The notes under the pieces are model-generated. The model did not search any database. It was not told the origin of the DNA and saw only the letters and a program-made list of their open reading frames with translations. A program made the translations under genes and the position numbers. This document shows positions 34,129 to 47,900 of a stretch of 64,000 bases of DNA, in pieces (positions within the stretch are counted from its first letter, which is position 1; every line of letters begins with the position of its first letter). The stretch is from positions 37,155,554-37,219,553 of the forward strand of contig OX485803.1 in NCBI GenBank assembly GCA_950295325.1, given 5' to 3'. Origin of the DNA: Polytrichum commune. Its lineage: Eukaryota; Streptophyta; Polytrichopsida; Polytrichales; Polytrichaceae.

Positions 34129-34929
34129 CTCACCCCCACCAAACGGAGTCGATGCCCTCATCGACTATACTCGTAGTCGGCACACCAATTCTCAAGTTGC
34201 CATCCTCTATGGTGCGGCATTGTGTTTACCTTAGGGCGCGACCCCCACAATGCATCTTCAAATTTGGCATATTAGTCCTAAAGGTGTCGTTCCTAGGTGG
34301 TCCGTTAGCGACCTTCGATCTCTCATCCAAGGACCTAACCTATACTAGACCCACCTACTTTGGGACTCACTTGGGTTGCCCCTCCTTTGGGGCCTCCCCC
34401 GTTAGGCTCCACTAGCCTAACATGACACATCTAGGCGAGACCTCAACGCTTCCACTAAGTTGTCTCGGTTGCAACTCCGAGATGGCTTTCCATTGTTAAG
34501 CCACGCCTCGATTGCACGGGGGTGATGCCAAGTCCCGCCCGACTCGGTTCCCACTTTGCTCTTTCGAGACATGGGTTCATGACTCCCATGCGCCAACTCT
34601 CGTTAGCTCGCGGGTAGCACTTTTATGAGCACGCGCCATCACCTTGTCCCCGCCCGGACAAGCCCACAATTAAGAAGTTTCTTGGTTTTATCCAAGGCCC
34701 CTCCAAGCCATGGCCCCCAATTACTTGGCTTACCCAACCTAGTTTAGCATGTCTATTCCCCCTCTTCCATTAACCAAGCACAAGTACAAGACTAGGACCT
34801 CATCTCATACTTTTCTCTTTGCACCACTAAAGTTTGGACTTTATTCCCTCAAGCCAAAGAACAAGTTCATGTTGTGGAGCAATTAGCCTCGAAGCTAAGT
34901 GTGCTACTAGCGTCTCTCCCCCACTAAAG

Positions 34930-37900
34930 GAGATTGATGTCCTCATCAATGCCTACGCTTCATTTTATTGGAATCCTTAGCCTTAGTTTCTTCAAAGTGC
35001 TTCACCAATTCATTGGTGTTCACCATGTCTCTTGCCGCCACCCAAGCGGTTTCTTTCTCATGGTATCCTCACCATTTCACCAAGTACTCCTTTGTACATT
35101 TTCTTTCATTTTCACTTGGGCTTCCTACACTTGAGGATGCCCTCCTACCTCATGTTCCAAATGACCTCCACAAGGTCGGGACGTGGCCTAATCACTTGCT
35201 TGTGATCGGGCCACAAGGTGTCGTCCTAAAATGACTTTCGTAATCAGACATGAAATGTCGGATGCACTTTGATGTCCGGCGGTAATTCCAACTTATACAT
35301 GTCCTTGAACACTTGTTCCACAATGGAAAACGAAGCTCCAATTTCGGACATGAACTTTTGGAGCGAGGCCTTCCGGCTAAGTGAAGTTGTTCACATTCAA
35401 CAACACCTTTTGGCCCACCTCATTCTCCACTTCGCGTCTTCCGGCATTTACTAGCACTCCGTAGCACCTTCGGGCTTTCTCCACCAACAACTTGGTCATC
35501 TCCAAGACTTGTTTACGATCCTTGGCCAAGTCCTCACCATCTTGGTTGAACTCTAGTGTTGAATGTGCCCCCTCGAGAGCTAGGTTAATAGGTTGGAGCG
35601 CATCCACTCCATAAGCCACCACCAAAGACCACCCCTTGGTAGCCAAGTGCGTGGCTACATTGCAATTACACTCCGCTCGACCCACATAGTCCGCCCAATC
35701 TCCTTGGTCCGCCCCCACCAAGTTCCTCAAGTATTGCTTCAAGACTCCATTCACATGCTCCGCTTTCCCATTCATTTGGGAATGCAAGGCCGTGCTAAAC
35801 CTTAGTTTCATTCCGACCTCCTTAGAGAAATGCATTGAAAATGCACTTGTGAACTTTGGATCTTGATCCCACACAATCACTTGTGGCAACCCGTGATGCC
35901 TCAACCATCCTTTGAGAAAAGGCTATGCGGTCTCCAACGCGGTGGCGGTTCCCACAATCGGCATCATGTGTGCCAACTTGGCAAACCGCTCTACCATCAA
36001 CAAGATGGCATCATACCCATGTGACTCCGGCAAACTTGTGATCAAGTCCATGCACATACTATGCCATGGCGCCGACGGGATAGGCAACGGTTGCAAGAAA
36101 CCGCCTTGCTTTTGGTAAGAGGCTCAGTTCACTTGGCACTTTGATTCAAGCCTTCACAAAGTGGGCTATATCTTCCTTTATGCACCGCCAATGGTACCTC
36201 CATGATACCATTCTATGGCGATTTTTTTCTTTCTCCTCTAAGGCCGGCATAGGACTATCAAATTCCTCCTTCAAAACCGATAGCCTCTACTTGCCTTGTG
36301 GCACATACACCCAACTTTGCTTGCACTTGAACAATCCGTCCACCAACTTAACCTCTTTGAGCACCTTGCTCTTGCGAAGCTCACCTAAAAGCTTTTGTGC
36401 TTTGGGGTAGTTAATTTATCCCTCCCGTATCTTGCATCACAAGTTTCATTTGCCGGCACACATTAGCCACAAGGTTTGGATGGTTCTCATTGCTTGGAAC
36501 TCTTCCCGTCTACTTAGCGCATCCGGCACCACATTTCCACGGTCCGGTTTGTGGACCAAATCCACCTTCGTAAGCGCCAAACTATCATGCCACCGCAATG
36601 AGTTGGCGCTCACTTGCGCTTGTATATGTTAAAATACTTTTAGGACACATTGTCCATGTAGACCTTTGCTTTGTGCGACCCCAAATAATGTCGCCACATC
36701 TTCAAGCAATGCACTACGGCAAAGAAATTCTTTGTCATGAGTTGGTTGTCTTCTTTGACAACCATCGAGCCTCAAGCCCCCATATGCAAAGGCCATCCAT
36801 CTTACATTAACAATCCATCATTGGCAAAGTTTCTCACCCCCGTAAGCACCTCAAAAGGTTTGTCAAACTCCACGAACTTGAGCACGGGCGGCGAAGAGAA
36901 CTTGCTCTTAAGCTCCCCAAATGGTTTGGTGGCACGGCTCATCCCACTCTTGGGATAGCCATTTCTTGTACAAGCCAGACAAGGTTCGACAACCATGAAG
37001 CTTAATGCTCTCATAAGCAATGGTCATCCATCTTGGATCAACATCCGCCAATGATAAAGTCCTTCGTCTCCATGTGCACTTCAAAATGCTTATGAAAACC
37101 CGGAAACTTAACCACATCTTGTGAAGAGAACTTGCTCTTGAGCTTCCCAAAGGCTTGGTGACAAGGCTCATCCCACTCTTGGGATAGCCATTTTTTCAAC
37201 AAATTGACTAAGGTCCTAGCAACCTTAGAAAAACCTCGAATGAAGTGGTGGTAGTAGTTGGCTAGGCCAACAAATGACCTAAGCCATTTTCTTGAGTCAA
37301 GGACCAATTCTCCTTTTGGATGGCCTTGATATTCTTCATGTTTGTCACCAACTTCCTTTGTCACCACATACCTCTAGAACTCAATATCTTGTTGAGCAAA
37401 GTTATTTTCATTTCTCGGCGGTAACTTTTGGGCAACACATTGGTGAATACATCATTGTATCTCTCCAACATCCCACCAAAGTGGTTTAGGGGAGGCCCAT
37501 CTTTCCTAGCCTCCCCATAAGTTCTATCGAGTTGCTCCAATTGAACCACGACTATTATATTGGCCATTTTTCATTTGGTCCATTAAGACCAAATTCAACT
37601 TGGGTCCTCCTACCATAGGAGTCCTTATCAATTTGAACTTCATCTCTTTGCCATTATGACACATCATAATGCACCGCAAGCACACCGGCTTCGGCCTCAC
37701 ATCTATCATGTGAGTTTCAAAGAATGTGACCTTTACAATGACATGCACCTTATTAATTTCACATGATGTGAAATTTTGACAAAATTCAATGTCCCACATT
37801 GAAAGGTTACATGCATCGCGGCTTCCTTTGCTTCATGCGGTTCGCCCTTTGCAAACCGCACCTTGGTGGGCTTGCCCGCTCTATGCGTCGACAAGCCCCA

Positions 37901-38990
37901 ACCCCCTTATGAACTTTGGGCTCATGAAAGAGTCCATTGCCTCTTTGTCAACACATGAGACATTTCTCTCATTCATTGAGCCTCAAGGTACAAAATATTT
38001 GGTCTTGGCTTAAGGCTACTAGCCTTGGCCACAATGCCATCGTCTTAGATTCGGTCCTCGGCAACTTGGCTTGGCTTGGTCCGCAAAGCCAACTTTAAAC
38101 ATTTCGTCCGCGGAACAAATTGGTTTGGTGCCACAAAACCAATTTCTAATAATTTGTCCGCAAAACAAACATGTTTTGCCTTGGTAGCACAAAGCCACCT
38201 TCCCACACTCCGTCCGCGGCACGAACATAAATTGCCTTGGTAGGACAAACCCACCTCCCAACATTCCGTCCGCGGCACAAGTATGATTTGCTTTGGAAGC
38301 ATAAAGCCACCTTTCAACATTCCGTCCGCGGCACCAACATGTTTTGCCTAAGTAAAATGGACCAAACAATTTGCACTCATTTCTTTGGGACCTACTTTGG
38401 CTAAAGCCACTTGTGGTGATGCGCCGCCAAACTTCTCTTTGGGACCATTGGCTTCAATGCTCTTGCAAACTTGATGGTCCCCACCGTGTCCTCAAGAAGC
38501 CTTGGGGACTTAAACAAGGCATCCACCACCCGCTTTTAAAGCCCCACCTAAAAGGATGCATTTCTTAGAAAGCTCGTCCGTTTTAGGTGTATCCTTCATT
38601 TGTGCGTTTGAATAGCGCACATAGGCCTTAAGAGGCCCCGGGTGCCTCATTAGCACCAAATTCATTCCAACATCAATACCTTCCAAGCATTTCGAATTGG
38701 AATTTCAATCCAACATTAATGCCCTCCAAGGTTTTGGGTGCTTTCGGTATTCTAGGCCCCAAATGTTTTTTGAGGTTTGCGGGAGCCCTTTTCAAAGCAC
38801 TCCTCCATTTTCCTTACCAAATCCACCCTCATGCCCACCATTGTCATTTGAACCAATGGTATGGTCAAATTCCACTTGCACATGATCCTTGTTCCAATTT
38901 GAGCCTCACAACCTTTTGGAAACCCCGGGCTCACCATCATAACCCGCATTTTTGATACCCATGTTTCCCTCAAAGTGCGAGCTCAAAACT
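34930..38990 (-). pseudogene. gag-pol: B gag, protease, RT tail, RNase H, integrase, chromodomain remnants
   Basis: Minus strand: gag start ~38973; 56-bp repeats with GTCCGC at 38106, 38156, 38212, 38268 and 38324; protease-region remnant 37524-37870. The RT deletion join is near 37395-37420. The RT tail lies at 37200-37370, with two ~229-bp repeats (GGGATA at 36952, 37181). Integrase spans 35377-36118, with catalytic D-D-E residues still readable in pieces, and the chromodomain remnant is near 34934-35234. Stops and shifts throughout. Confidence 0.88.
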
Positions 38991-38993
38991 TGG

Positions 38994-39985
38994 AACCCTG
39001 CTCTGATACCAAGTGTCGCAACCCTTGCTAGGTCCCTTAACAATCTTGCCAATTTTTGTTTCTAGCAAAGGTTACGAGCGCTAACCATTCGCATTCCGTC
39101 ATGCTAATGGATAGCTCCTCTTACCCCGGACCAATAGTTCATAGGAGGGAACCAACCCTCCTACTTTGCTTTCGGGACTCACCCCTTAATCGGTAACCCA
39201 TTTCCCCAATGTGGACTTCCATTCATGGAAGTCCAATCCTATGTTGATCATCGCGTTGCCGGAGCAACACTACAACAACCCGAAGCATACTAGGCAACTA
39301 TGGCCTCACAATGGGCCAATGCCAATGGAGGCCGTGCCGTTCGGCCTCGGGTGGGTGAGGCCACACCACCTCACCCATATAAGCCTCTAGGACTCTACGC
39401 GGGGCCCCTACCCCACCGTCAACCAACCTCTTGTCTCTCTACCAAGAGTTGGGGCCAAGTGGACATTTTCCTTTAGCTGCTGGGCCTAGAACCCCCCAGC
39501 AGCTTCAGACCATCATAACTTCCTTGTATGATGTCTGATCATAACAAACAACCACTCCATCCTCATCTACGCTTCACGTAGATGCCGATGGACTCCTCAC
39601 TTGCTCCATTCGAGCAAGTCTTGAGGAAGTTATGCCTGTTTGAACCTTGGCAGTCCCGGGAATCCCTCCCAGGCACTGCTGTAACAGGGCGCTGTCCCGG
39701 GACAGCGCCCCACTCAAATGGCCATAACTCCTAGCTCACCCCTCCGATTGAGGTGATCTTGAGCATTCTAGAATCACCACGCCATGAGCTACGCATAGCT
39801 CATGGCCTCACCCTCATGCCTCCTAGTCTCCGTGGGTGGGAGGCGTTCCCAACGCCCGGGGCCCTCACCCACACTAGGATCACTTGGGCCCTCTCACCAT
39901 CGGCGCCACAAGTCCCGGGTGTCACTCCGGGGTCCCCCTTGTGCCCATGGTGTTTCGGGCACTCCTCATGGAGAGGTGCGCGACA
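38994..39985 (-). repeat. B primer-binding site (38994-39011) and 5' LTR (39014-39985)
   Basis: 972 bp. Between ~39539 and ~39706 it carries the A1-type sequence, with hairpin 1 in the T-A form (CTTGCTC...GAGCAAG). The rest matches the B 3' LTR. Confidence 0.95.
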
Positions 39986-39990
39986 GTATG

Positions 39991-42422
39991 GGTCTTACGA
40001 GTTTTTGGTGATGCCTTTCGGGTTGTATAATGCGCCCTCGACATTCACAACCCTTATGAATACCATCTTTCGAGAGGAAACCGACGATTTCGTAATAATC
40101 TATATCGACGACATCTTGGTGTATTCCAAGACGGCGGAGGAGCATGCACGGCACCTTGAGGTGGTGCTTCGAAAACTAAGGGACAACAAGTTGTATGCTA
40201 ACGGGGAGAAGAGCGATTTTGCTCAAAATGAAATTGAGTTCTTAGGCCATGTGGTGACCAAGGATGGAATTAAGCCGGACATGAAAAAGGTAAAGGCGAT
40301 TCAAGAATGGAAGCGGCCATCGACTCAAAAAGGGCTTAGGTCGTTCCTTGGCCTAGCCAATTACTACCGCCGCTTCATTCGAGATTTTTCTAAGGTTGCT
40401 AGGCCTTTGTCCGACTTGTTGAAGAAAGGGGTATCCCAAGAATGGGACGAACCTTGTCACCAAGCTTTTTGGGAGCTCAAGAGCAAATTGTCTTCGCCGC
40501 CCGTACTAAAGTTCCCGGAGTTTGACAAGCCTTTTGAGGTGCATACGGATGCGAGCGATTTTGCAATTGGCGGAGTGTTGATGCAAGATGGACGGCCCAT
40601 TGCTTATGAGAGCAAGAAACTCGATGGTTGTCAAAGACGATGGCCAACTCATGAAAAGGAGCTCTTCGCCGTAGTACATTGCTTGAAGACGTGGCAACAT
40701 TATTTGGGGTTGCACAAGACCAAGGTGTACACGGACAACGTGTCGTTGAAGTATTTCGAGACACAAACGCAAGTGAGCGCCAAGCAATTGCGGTGGCACG
40801 ATACCTTGGCGCTTATGAACGTGGAGTTGATCCACAAACCGGGCCGTGATAATGTGGTGCCGGACGCGTTAAGTAGACGTGAAGAGTTCCAAGAAATGGG
40901 CACAAGTCAAAGCTTGTGGCTAATGTACAAAGGTGAATGTGACTTGCATCGTAAGTTAAGGGAGGGGTACGTCAACGATCCCGAAGCACAAGTGTTTCTA
41001 GGCGAGCTTCGCAAAGGCAAGGCGCTTAAGGAGATCAAGTTGGTGGACGGATTGCTCAAGTATAAGCAAAGTCGGGTGTATGTGCCACAAGGCAAGTTGA
41101 GGCTATTGGTTTTGGAGGAGGAACATGATAGTCCCATCGCCGGCCATAGAGGAGAAAAAGCCACCATAGCGGCGGTGTCAAGGAGGTATTATTGGCCATG
41201 CATGAAAGAAGAAATCGCCCACTTTGTGAAGACTTGTATCAAATGCCAATTAAACCGAGCCTCTTATCAAAAGCAAGCCGGCTTATTGCAACCGTTGCCT
41301 ATCCCGCCGGGGCCATGGCATAGTGTGTCCATGGACTTCATCACGAGTTTGCCGGAGTCACGAGGCTACGATGCCATCTTGGTGATGGTGGACCGGTTTA
41401 GTAAGTTGGCGCATATGGTGCCAACCGTGGGAACGGCAACCGCTTTGGAGACCGCAAAGCTCTTTCTCAATGCATGGTGGAGGCATCACGGGTTGCCGAG
41501 AGTGATTGTATCCGATCGAGATCCAAAGTTCACAAGCGCATTTTGGAGGCATTTCTTTAGGAAGGTTGGAACAAAACTAACCTTTAGCACGGCCTTCCAT
41601 CCCCAAACGGATGGCCAAACCGAGCGTGTGAATGGAGTCTTGAACCAATACTTGAGGAACTTTGTGAGTGCGGACCAACGAGATTGGGCGGACTATGTGG
41701 GTTTAGCGGAGTTTAGTTATAATGCGGCCACGCACTCGGCGACCAAGCAATCGCCATTCAAGGTGGCTTATGGAGTGGATCCGCTCCAACCCGCCGACCT
41801 AGCTCTCGAGGGGGCACATTCAACACTAGAGTTCAACCAAGATGGTGAGGACTTAGCCAAAAAGCGTGAACAAGTTTTGGAGAAGACCAAGTTGTTGTTG
41901 GAGAAAGCCCAAAAACGCTATGAAAAACAAGTCAATGCCGGAAGACGCGAAGTGGAGTATGAGGTGGGCCAAAAGGTGTTGTTGAATGTGAAAAACTTCA
42001 CAATGCCCGAAGGCCTCACTCCAAAGTTCATGTCAAAATTTGCGGGTCCGTTTCCGATTGTTGAACGAGTTTTCAAAGATGTTTATAAGTTGGAGTTGCC
42101 GCCCGAGATCAAAGTGCATCCGACATTCCATGTCTCACTATTAAAGCCGTTCAAGGAAGACACCTTATGGCCTAATCGTAAGCAAGTGATTAGGCCACCT
42201 CCCGACCTTGTAGGAGATCATTTGGAGTACGAGGTAGAAGGCATCCTCAAGTGTAGGAACCACAAGCGAAAAGGAAAGGAGTATTTGGTGAAGTGGCGGG
42301 GGTTTCATGAGAAAGAAGCCACTTGGGTAGCGGCAAGGGACATGGTGAATGCCAAGGAGATAGTGAAGCGCTTTGAAGAAACTAGGGCTAGAGGGTCCAA
42401 CAAAAGGAAACGTAGGCATTGA
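39991..42422 (+). CDS. pol: E pol: RT C-terminal part, RNase H, integrase, chromodomain
   Basis: Open from the B junction to the stop at 42420-42422 (about 809 codons); an apparent upstream start inside the B LTR is fortuitous. RT: FLVMPFGL then the YIDD catalytic motif at 40101-40112. RNase H: VHTDASDFAIGG, HEKEL, VYTDN. Integrase: HHCC finger (HDSPIAGHRG...CIKC, ~41125-41250), then D (41334), D (41513) and E (41622), with 35 residues between the last two as expected. C-terminal chromodomain (YEVEGILKC...YLVKWRGF...TWV, ~42228-42370), marking a chromovirus; the chromodomain is thought to guide integration to particular chromatin. Functional residues appear intact. Confidence 0.95.
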
Positions 42423-43139
42423 TGAGGACATCAATCTCCTTTAGTGGGGGAGAGATGTTAGTAGCACCCTTAACTTGGAGGCAATGTCCTCCACATTATG
42501 TACTTGTTCATTTTCGCTTAAGGCAATAAAGTTCAACTTTAGTGGTGCAAAGAGAAAAGTATAAGATGAGGTCCTAGTCTTGTACTTGTGCTTGGTTAGT
42601 GGAAGAGGGAGGAATATATATGCTAAACTAGGTTGGGTAGGCCGAGTAATGGGGACCATGGCTTAGAGGGGTCTTGGATAAAACCAAAAACCTCTTAGCC
42701 ATGGTCTTGTCCGGGCGGGGGCAAGGTGATGGCGCGTGCTTATAAAAGTGCAACCCACGAGCCAATGCGAGTTGGCGCATGGGCGTCATGAACCCATGTC
42801 TCGAAAGAGCAAAGTGGGAGCCAAGTCGGGCGGGACTTGGCATCACCCCCGTGCGATCGAGACGTGGCTTAACAAAGGAAAGCCATCTCGGAGTGGCAAC
42901 CGAGGCAACTTAGTAGAAGCGTTGAGGTCCAACCTAGTTGTGTCAAAATGATAGAGTTAGGCTAGTGGAGCCTAACTTGGGTGGCCCCAAAGGAAGGGTC
43001 ACCCAAGTAAGTCTCAAAGTAGGTGAGTCTAGTGTAGTTTAGGTCCTTGGACAAGATGTCCGGGGTTTTCCTAAACGGACCACCTAGGATCGACACCTTT
43101 GAGACTTTGCCAAATTTGAAGATGCATTGTGGGGGTAGC
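42423..43139 (+). other. E 3' untranslated region (continues 50199-50309)
   Basis: Noncoding, homologous to the 3' region of A1. It is cut by C at 43139/43140 and continues after C to the polypurine tract GGTGGGGGTGAG at 50298-50309. Confidence 0.85.
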
Positions 43140-44113
43140 TGTCGCAACCCTTGCTAGCCCCCCTTGACAATCTTGCCAATTTTCAATTCTAGCAAAGGTT
43201 ACGAGCGCTAACCATTCGCATTCCGCCATGCTAATGATTAGCTCCTCCTACCCCGGACCTTATAGTTCATAGGAGGGAACCAACCCTCCTACTTTGCTTT
43301 CGGGACTCACCCCTTAATCGGTAACCCATTCCTAGATGTGGACTTCCATCCATGGAAGTCCAATCCCATGTTGATCATCGCATTGCCGGAGCAACACTAC
43401 AACAACCCGAACCATACTAGGCAACTATGGCCTCACAATGGGCCAATGCCCATGGAGGCCTTGCCGTTCGGCCTCGGGTGGGTGAGGCCACACCACCTCA
43501 CCCATATAAGCCTCTAGGACTTCACGCGGGGCCCCTACCCCACCGTCAACCAACCTCTTGTCTCTCTACCAAGAGTTGGGGCCAAGTGGACATTTTCCCT
43601 TAGCTGCTGGGCCTAGAACCCACCCTGCAGCTTCAGACCATCATAACTTCCTTGTATGATGTCTGATCATAACCACCAACCACTCCATCTTCATCTACGT
43701 TTCACGTAGATGCCGATGGACTCCTCACTTGCCCCATTCAGGCAAGTCTTGAGGAAGTTATGCCTGTTTGAACCTTGGCAGTCCCGGGAATCACTCCCAG
43801 GCACTGCTGTACCAGGGCGCTGTCCCGGGACAGCACCCCACTCAAATGGCCATAACTCCTAGCTCACCCCTCCGATTGAGGTGATCTTGAGCATTCTAGA
43901 ATCACCACGCCATGAGCTACGCATAGCTCATGGCCTCACCCTCATGCCTCCTAGTCTCCGTGGGTGGGAGGCGTTCCCAACGCCCGGGGCCCTCACCCAC
44001 ACTAGGATCATTTGGGCCCTCTCACCATCGGCGCCACAAGTCCCGGGTGTCACTCCGGGGTCCCCCTTGTGCCCATGGTGTTTCGGGCACTCCTCATGGA
44101 GAGGTGCGCGACA
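43140..44113 (-). repeat. C 3' LTR
   Basis: 974 bp. The left part (CTAGCCCCCCTTGACAATC...) differs from B, while the right, U3 part is of the B type, including the broken palindrome. Confidence 0.95.
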
Positions 44114-44914
44114 CTCACCCCCACCAAACGGAGTCGATGCCCTCATCGACTATACTCGTAGTCGGCACACCAATTCTCAAGTTGCCATCCTCTATGGTGC
44201 GGCATTGTGTTTACCTTAGGGCGCGACCCCCACAATGCATCTTCAAATTTGGCATATTAGTCCTAAAGGTGTCGTTCCTAGGTGGTCCGTTAGCGACCTT
44301 CGATCTCTCATCCAAGGACCTAACCTATACTAGACCCACCTACTTTGGGACTCACTTGGGTTGCCCCTCCTTTGGGGCCTCCCCCGTTAGGCTCCACTAG
44401 CCTAACATGACACATCTAGGCGAGACCTCAACGCTTCCACTAAGTTGTCTCGGTTGCAACTCCGAGATGGCTTTCCATTGTTAAGCCACGCCTCGATTGC
44501 ACGGGGGTGATGCCAAGTCCCGCCCGACTCGGTTCCCACTTTGCTCTTTCGAGACATGGGTTCATGACTCCCATGCGCCAACTCTCGTTAGCTCGCGGGT
44601 AGCACTTTTATGAGCACGCGCCATCACCTTGTCCCCGCCCGGACAAGCCCACAATTAAGAAGTTTCTTGGTTTTATCCAAGGCCCCTCCAAGCCATGGCC
44701 CCCAATTACTTGGCTTACCCAACCTAGTTTAGCATGTCTATTCCCCCTCTTCCATTAACCAAGCACAAGTACAAGACTAGGACCTCATCTCATACTTTTC
44801 TCTTTGCACCACTAAAGTTTGGACTTTATTCCCTCAAGCCAAAGAACAAGTTCATGTTGTGGAGCAATTAGCCTCGAAGCTAAGTGTGCTACTAGCGTCT
44901 CTCCCCCACTAAAG

Positions 44915-47900
44915 GAGATTGATGTCCTCATCAATGCCTACGCTTCATTTTATTGGAATCCTTAGCCTTAGTTTCTTCAAAGTGCTTCACCAATTCATTG
45001 GTGTTCACCATGTCTCTTGCCGCCACCCAAGCGGTTTCTTTCTCATGGTATCCTCACCATTTCACCAAGTACTCCTTTGTACATTTTCTTTCATTTTCAC
45101 TTGGGCTTCCTACACTTGAGGATGCCCTCCTACCTCATGTTCCAAATGACCTCCACAAGGTCGGGACGTGGCCTAATCACTTGCTTGTGATCGGGCCACA
45201 AGGTGTCGTCCTAAAATGACTTTCGTAATCAGACATGAAATGTCGGATGCACTTTGATGTCCGGCGGTAATTCCAACTTATACATGTCCTTGAACACTTG
45301 TTCCACAATGGAAAACGAAGCTCCAATTTCGGACATGAACTTTTGGAGCGAGGCCTTCCGGCTAAGTGAAGTTGTTCACATTCAACAACACCTTTTGGCC
45401 CACCTCATTCTCCACTTCGCGTCTTCCGGCATTTACTAGCACTCCGTAGCACCTTCGGGCTTTCTCCACCAACAACTTGGTCATCTCCAAGACTTGTTTA
45501 CGATCCTTGGCCAAGTCCTCACCATCTTGGTTGAACTCTAGTGTTGAATGTGCCCCCTCGAGAGCTAGGTTAATAGGTTGGAGCGCATCCACTCCATAAG
45601 CCACCACCAAAGACCACCCCTTGGTAGCCAAGTGCGTGGCTACATTGCAATTACACTCCGCTCGACCCACATAGTCCGCCCAATCTCCTTGGTCCGCCCC
45701 CACCAAGTTCCTCAAGTATTGCTTCAAGACTCCATTCACATGCTCCGCTTTCCCATTCATTTGGGAATGCAAGGCCGTGCTAAACCTTAGTTTCATTCCG
45801 ACCTCCTTAGAGAAATGCATTGAAAATGCACTTGTGAACTTTGGATCTTGATCCCACACAATCACTTGTGGCAACCCGTGATGCCTCAACCATCCTTTGA
45901 GAAAAGGCTATGCGGTCTCCAACGCGGTGGCGGTTCCCACAATCGGCATCATGTGTGCCAACTTGGCAAACCGCTCTACCATCAACAAGATGGCATCATA
46001 CCCATGTGACTCCGGCAAACTTGTGATCAAGTCCATGCACATACTATGCCATGGCGCCGACGGGATAGGCAACGGTTGCAAGAAACCGCCTTGCTTTTGG
46101 TAAGAGGCTCAGTTCACTTGGCACTTTGATTCAAGCCTTCACAAAGTGGGCTATATCTTCCTTTATGCACCGCCAATGGTACCTCCATGATACCATTCTA
46201 TGGCGATTTTTTTCTTTCTCCTCTAAGGCCGGCATAGGACTATCAAATTCCTCCTTCAAAACCGATAGCCTCTACTTGCCTTGTGGCACATACACCCAAC
46301 TTTGCTTGCACTTGAACAATCCGTCCACCAACTTAACCTCTTTGAGCACCTTGCTCTTGCGAAGCTCACCTAAAAGCTTTTGTGCTTTGGGGTAGTTAAT
46401 TTATCCCTCCCGTATCTTGCATCACAAGTTTCATTTGCCGGCACACATTAGCCACAAGGTTTGGATGGTTCTCATTGCTTGGAACTCTTCCCGTCTACTT
46501 AGCGCATCCGGCACCACATTTCCACGGTCCGGTTTGTGGACCAAATCCACCTTCGTAAGCGCCAAACTATCATGCCACCGCAATGAGTTGGCGCTCACTT
46601 GCGCTTGTATATGTTAAAATACTTTTAGGACACATTGTCCATGTAGACCTTTGCTTTGTGCGACCCCAAATAATGTCGCCACATCTTCAAGCAATGCACT
46701 ACGGCAAAGAAATTCTTTGTCATGAGTTGGTTGTCTTCTTTGACAACCATCGAGCCTCAAGCCCCCATATGCAAAGGCCATCCATCTTACATTAACAATC
46801 CATCATTGGCAAAGTTTCTCACCCCCGTAAGCACCTCAAAAGGTTTGTCAAACTCCACGAACTTGAGCACGGGCGGCGAAGAGAATTTGCTCTTAAGCTC
46901 CCCAAAGACTTGGTGACAAGGCTAGTCCCACTCTTGGGATAGCCATTTCTTTCACAAGTCGGACAACCATCGAGCTTCATGCTCCCATATGCAATGGCCG
47001 TTTTTTTTTTTACATCAACATCCGCCAAATAAAGTCCCTCGCCCCCGTATGCACCTTAAAAGGTATGTCAAACTCCGCGAACTTGAGCACGGGCGGCGAA
47101 GAGAACTTCGTCTTAAGCTCCCCAATGGCTTGGTGGCACGGCTCATCCCACTCTTGGGATAGCCATTTCTTGTACAAGCCGGACAAGGTTCGACAACCAT
47201 GAAGCTTAATGCTCTCATAAGCAATGGTCATCCATCTTGGATCAACATCCGCCAATGATAAAGTCCTTCGTCTCCATGTGCACCTCAAAATGCTTATGAA
47301 AACCCGGAAACTTAACCACATCTTGTGAAGAGAACTTGCTCTTGAGCTTCCCAAAGGCTTGGTGACAAGGCTCATCCCACTCTTGGGATAGCCATTTTTT
47401 CAACAAATTGACTAAGGTCCTAGCAACCTTAGAAAAACCTCGAATGAAGTGGTGGTAGTAGTTGGCTAGGCCAACAAATGACCTAAGCCATTTTCTTGAG
47501 TTAAGGACCAATTCTCCTTTTGGATGGCCTTGATATTCTTCATGTTTGTCACCAACTTCCTTTGTCACCACATACCTCTAGAACTCAATATCTTGTTGAG
47601 CAAAGTTATTTTCATTTCTTGGCGGTAACTTTTGGGCAACACATTGGTGAATACATCATTGTATCTCCCCAACATCCCACCAAAGTGGTTTAGGGGAGGC
47701 CCATCTTTCCTAGCCTCCCCATAAGTTCTATCGAGTTGCTCCAATTGAACCACGACTATTATGTTGGCCATTTTTCATTTGGTCCATTAAGACCAAATTC
47801 AACTTGGGTCCTCCTACCATAGGAGTCCTTATCAATTTGAACTTCATCTCTTTGCCATTATGACACATCATAATGCACCGCAAGCACACTGGCTTCGGCC

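Larger units (their letters stand above)
33152..39990 (-). mobile_element. Element B: RT-less gypsy element (minus) nested in E RT
   Basis: TSD GTATG (33152-33156, 39986-39990). 972-bp LTRs at 33157-34128 and 39014-39985. PBS minus 38994-39011; polypurine tract 34129-34140. Total 6829 bp. Its LTRs differ at about nine sites, all within one ~170-bp stretch. The interior is almost the same as element C. Confidence 0.95.

Noticed and set aside
39753-39990. Open frame in the B LTR fused in frame to E pol, giving an apparent 889-residue protein
   Set aside because: The first ~79 codons are LTR sequence of the minus-strand element B and occur in the same frame in other LTR copies. The pol part begins at 39991 and its true upstream partner is at 32805-33156.
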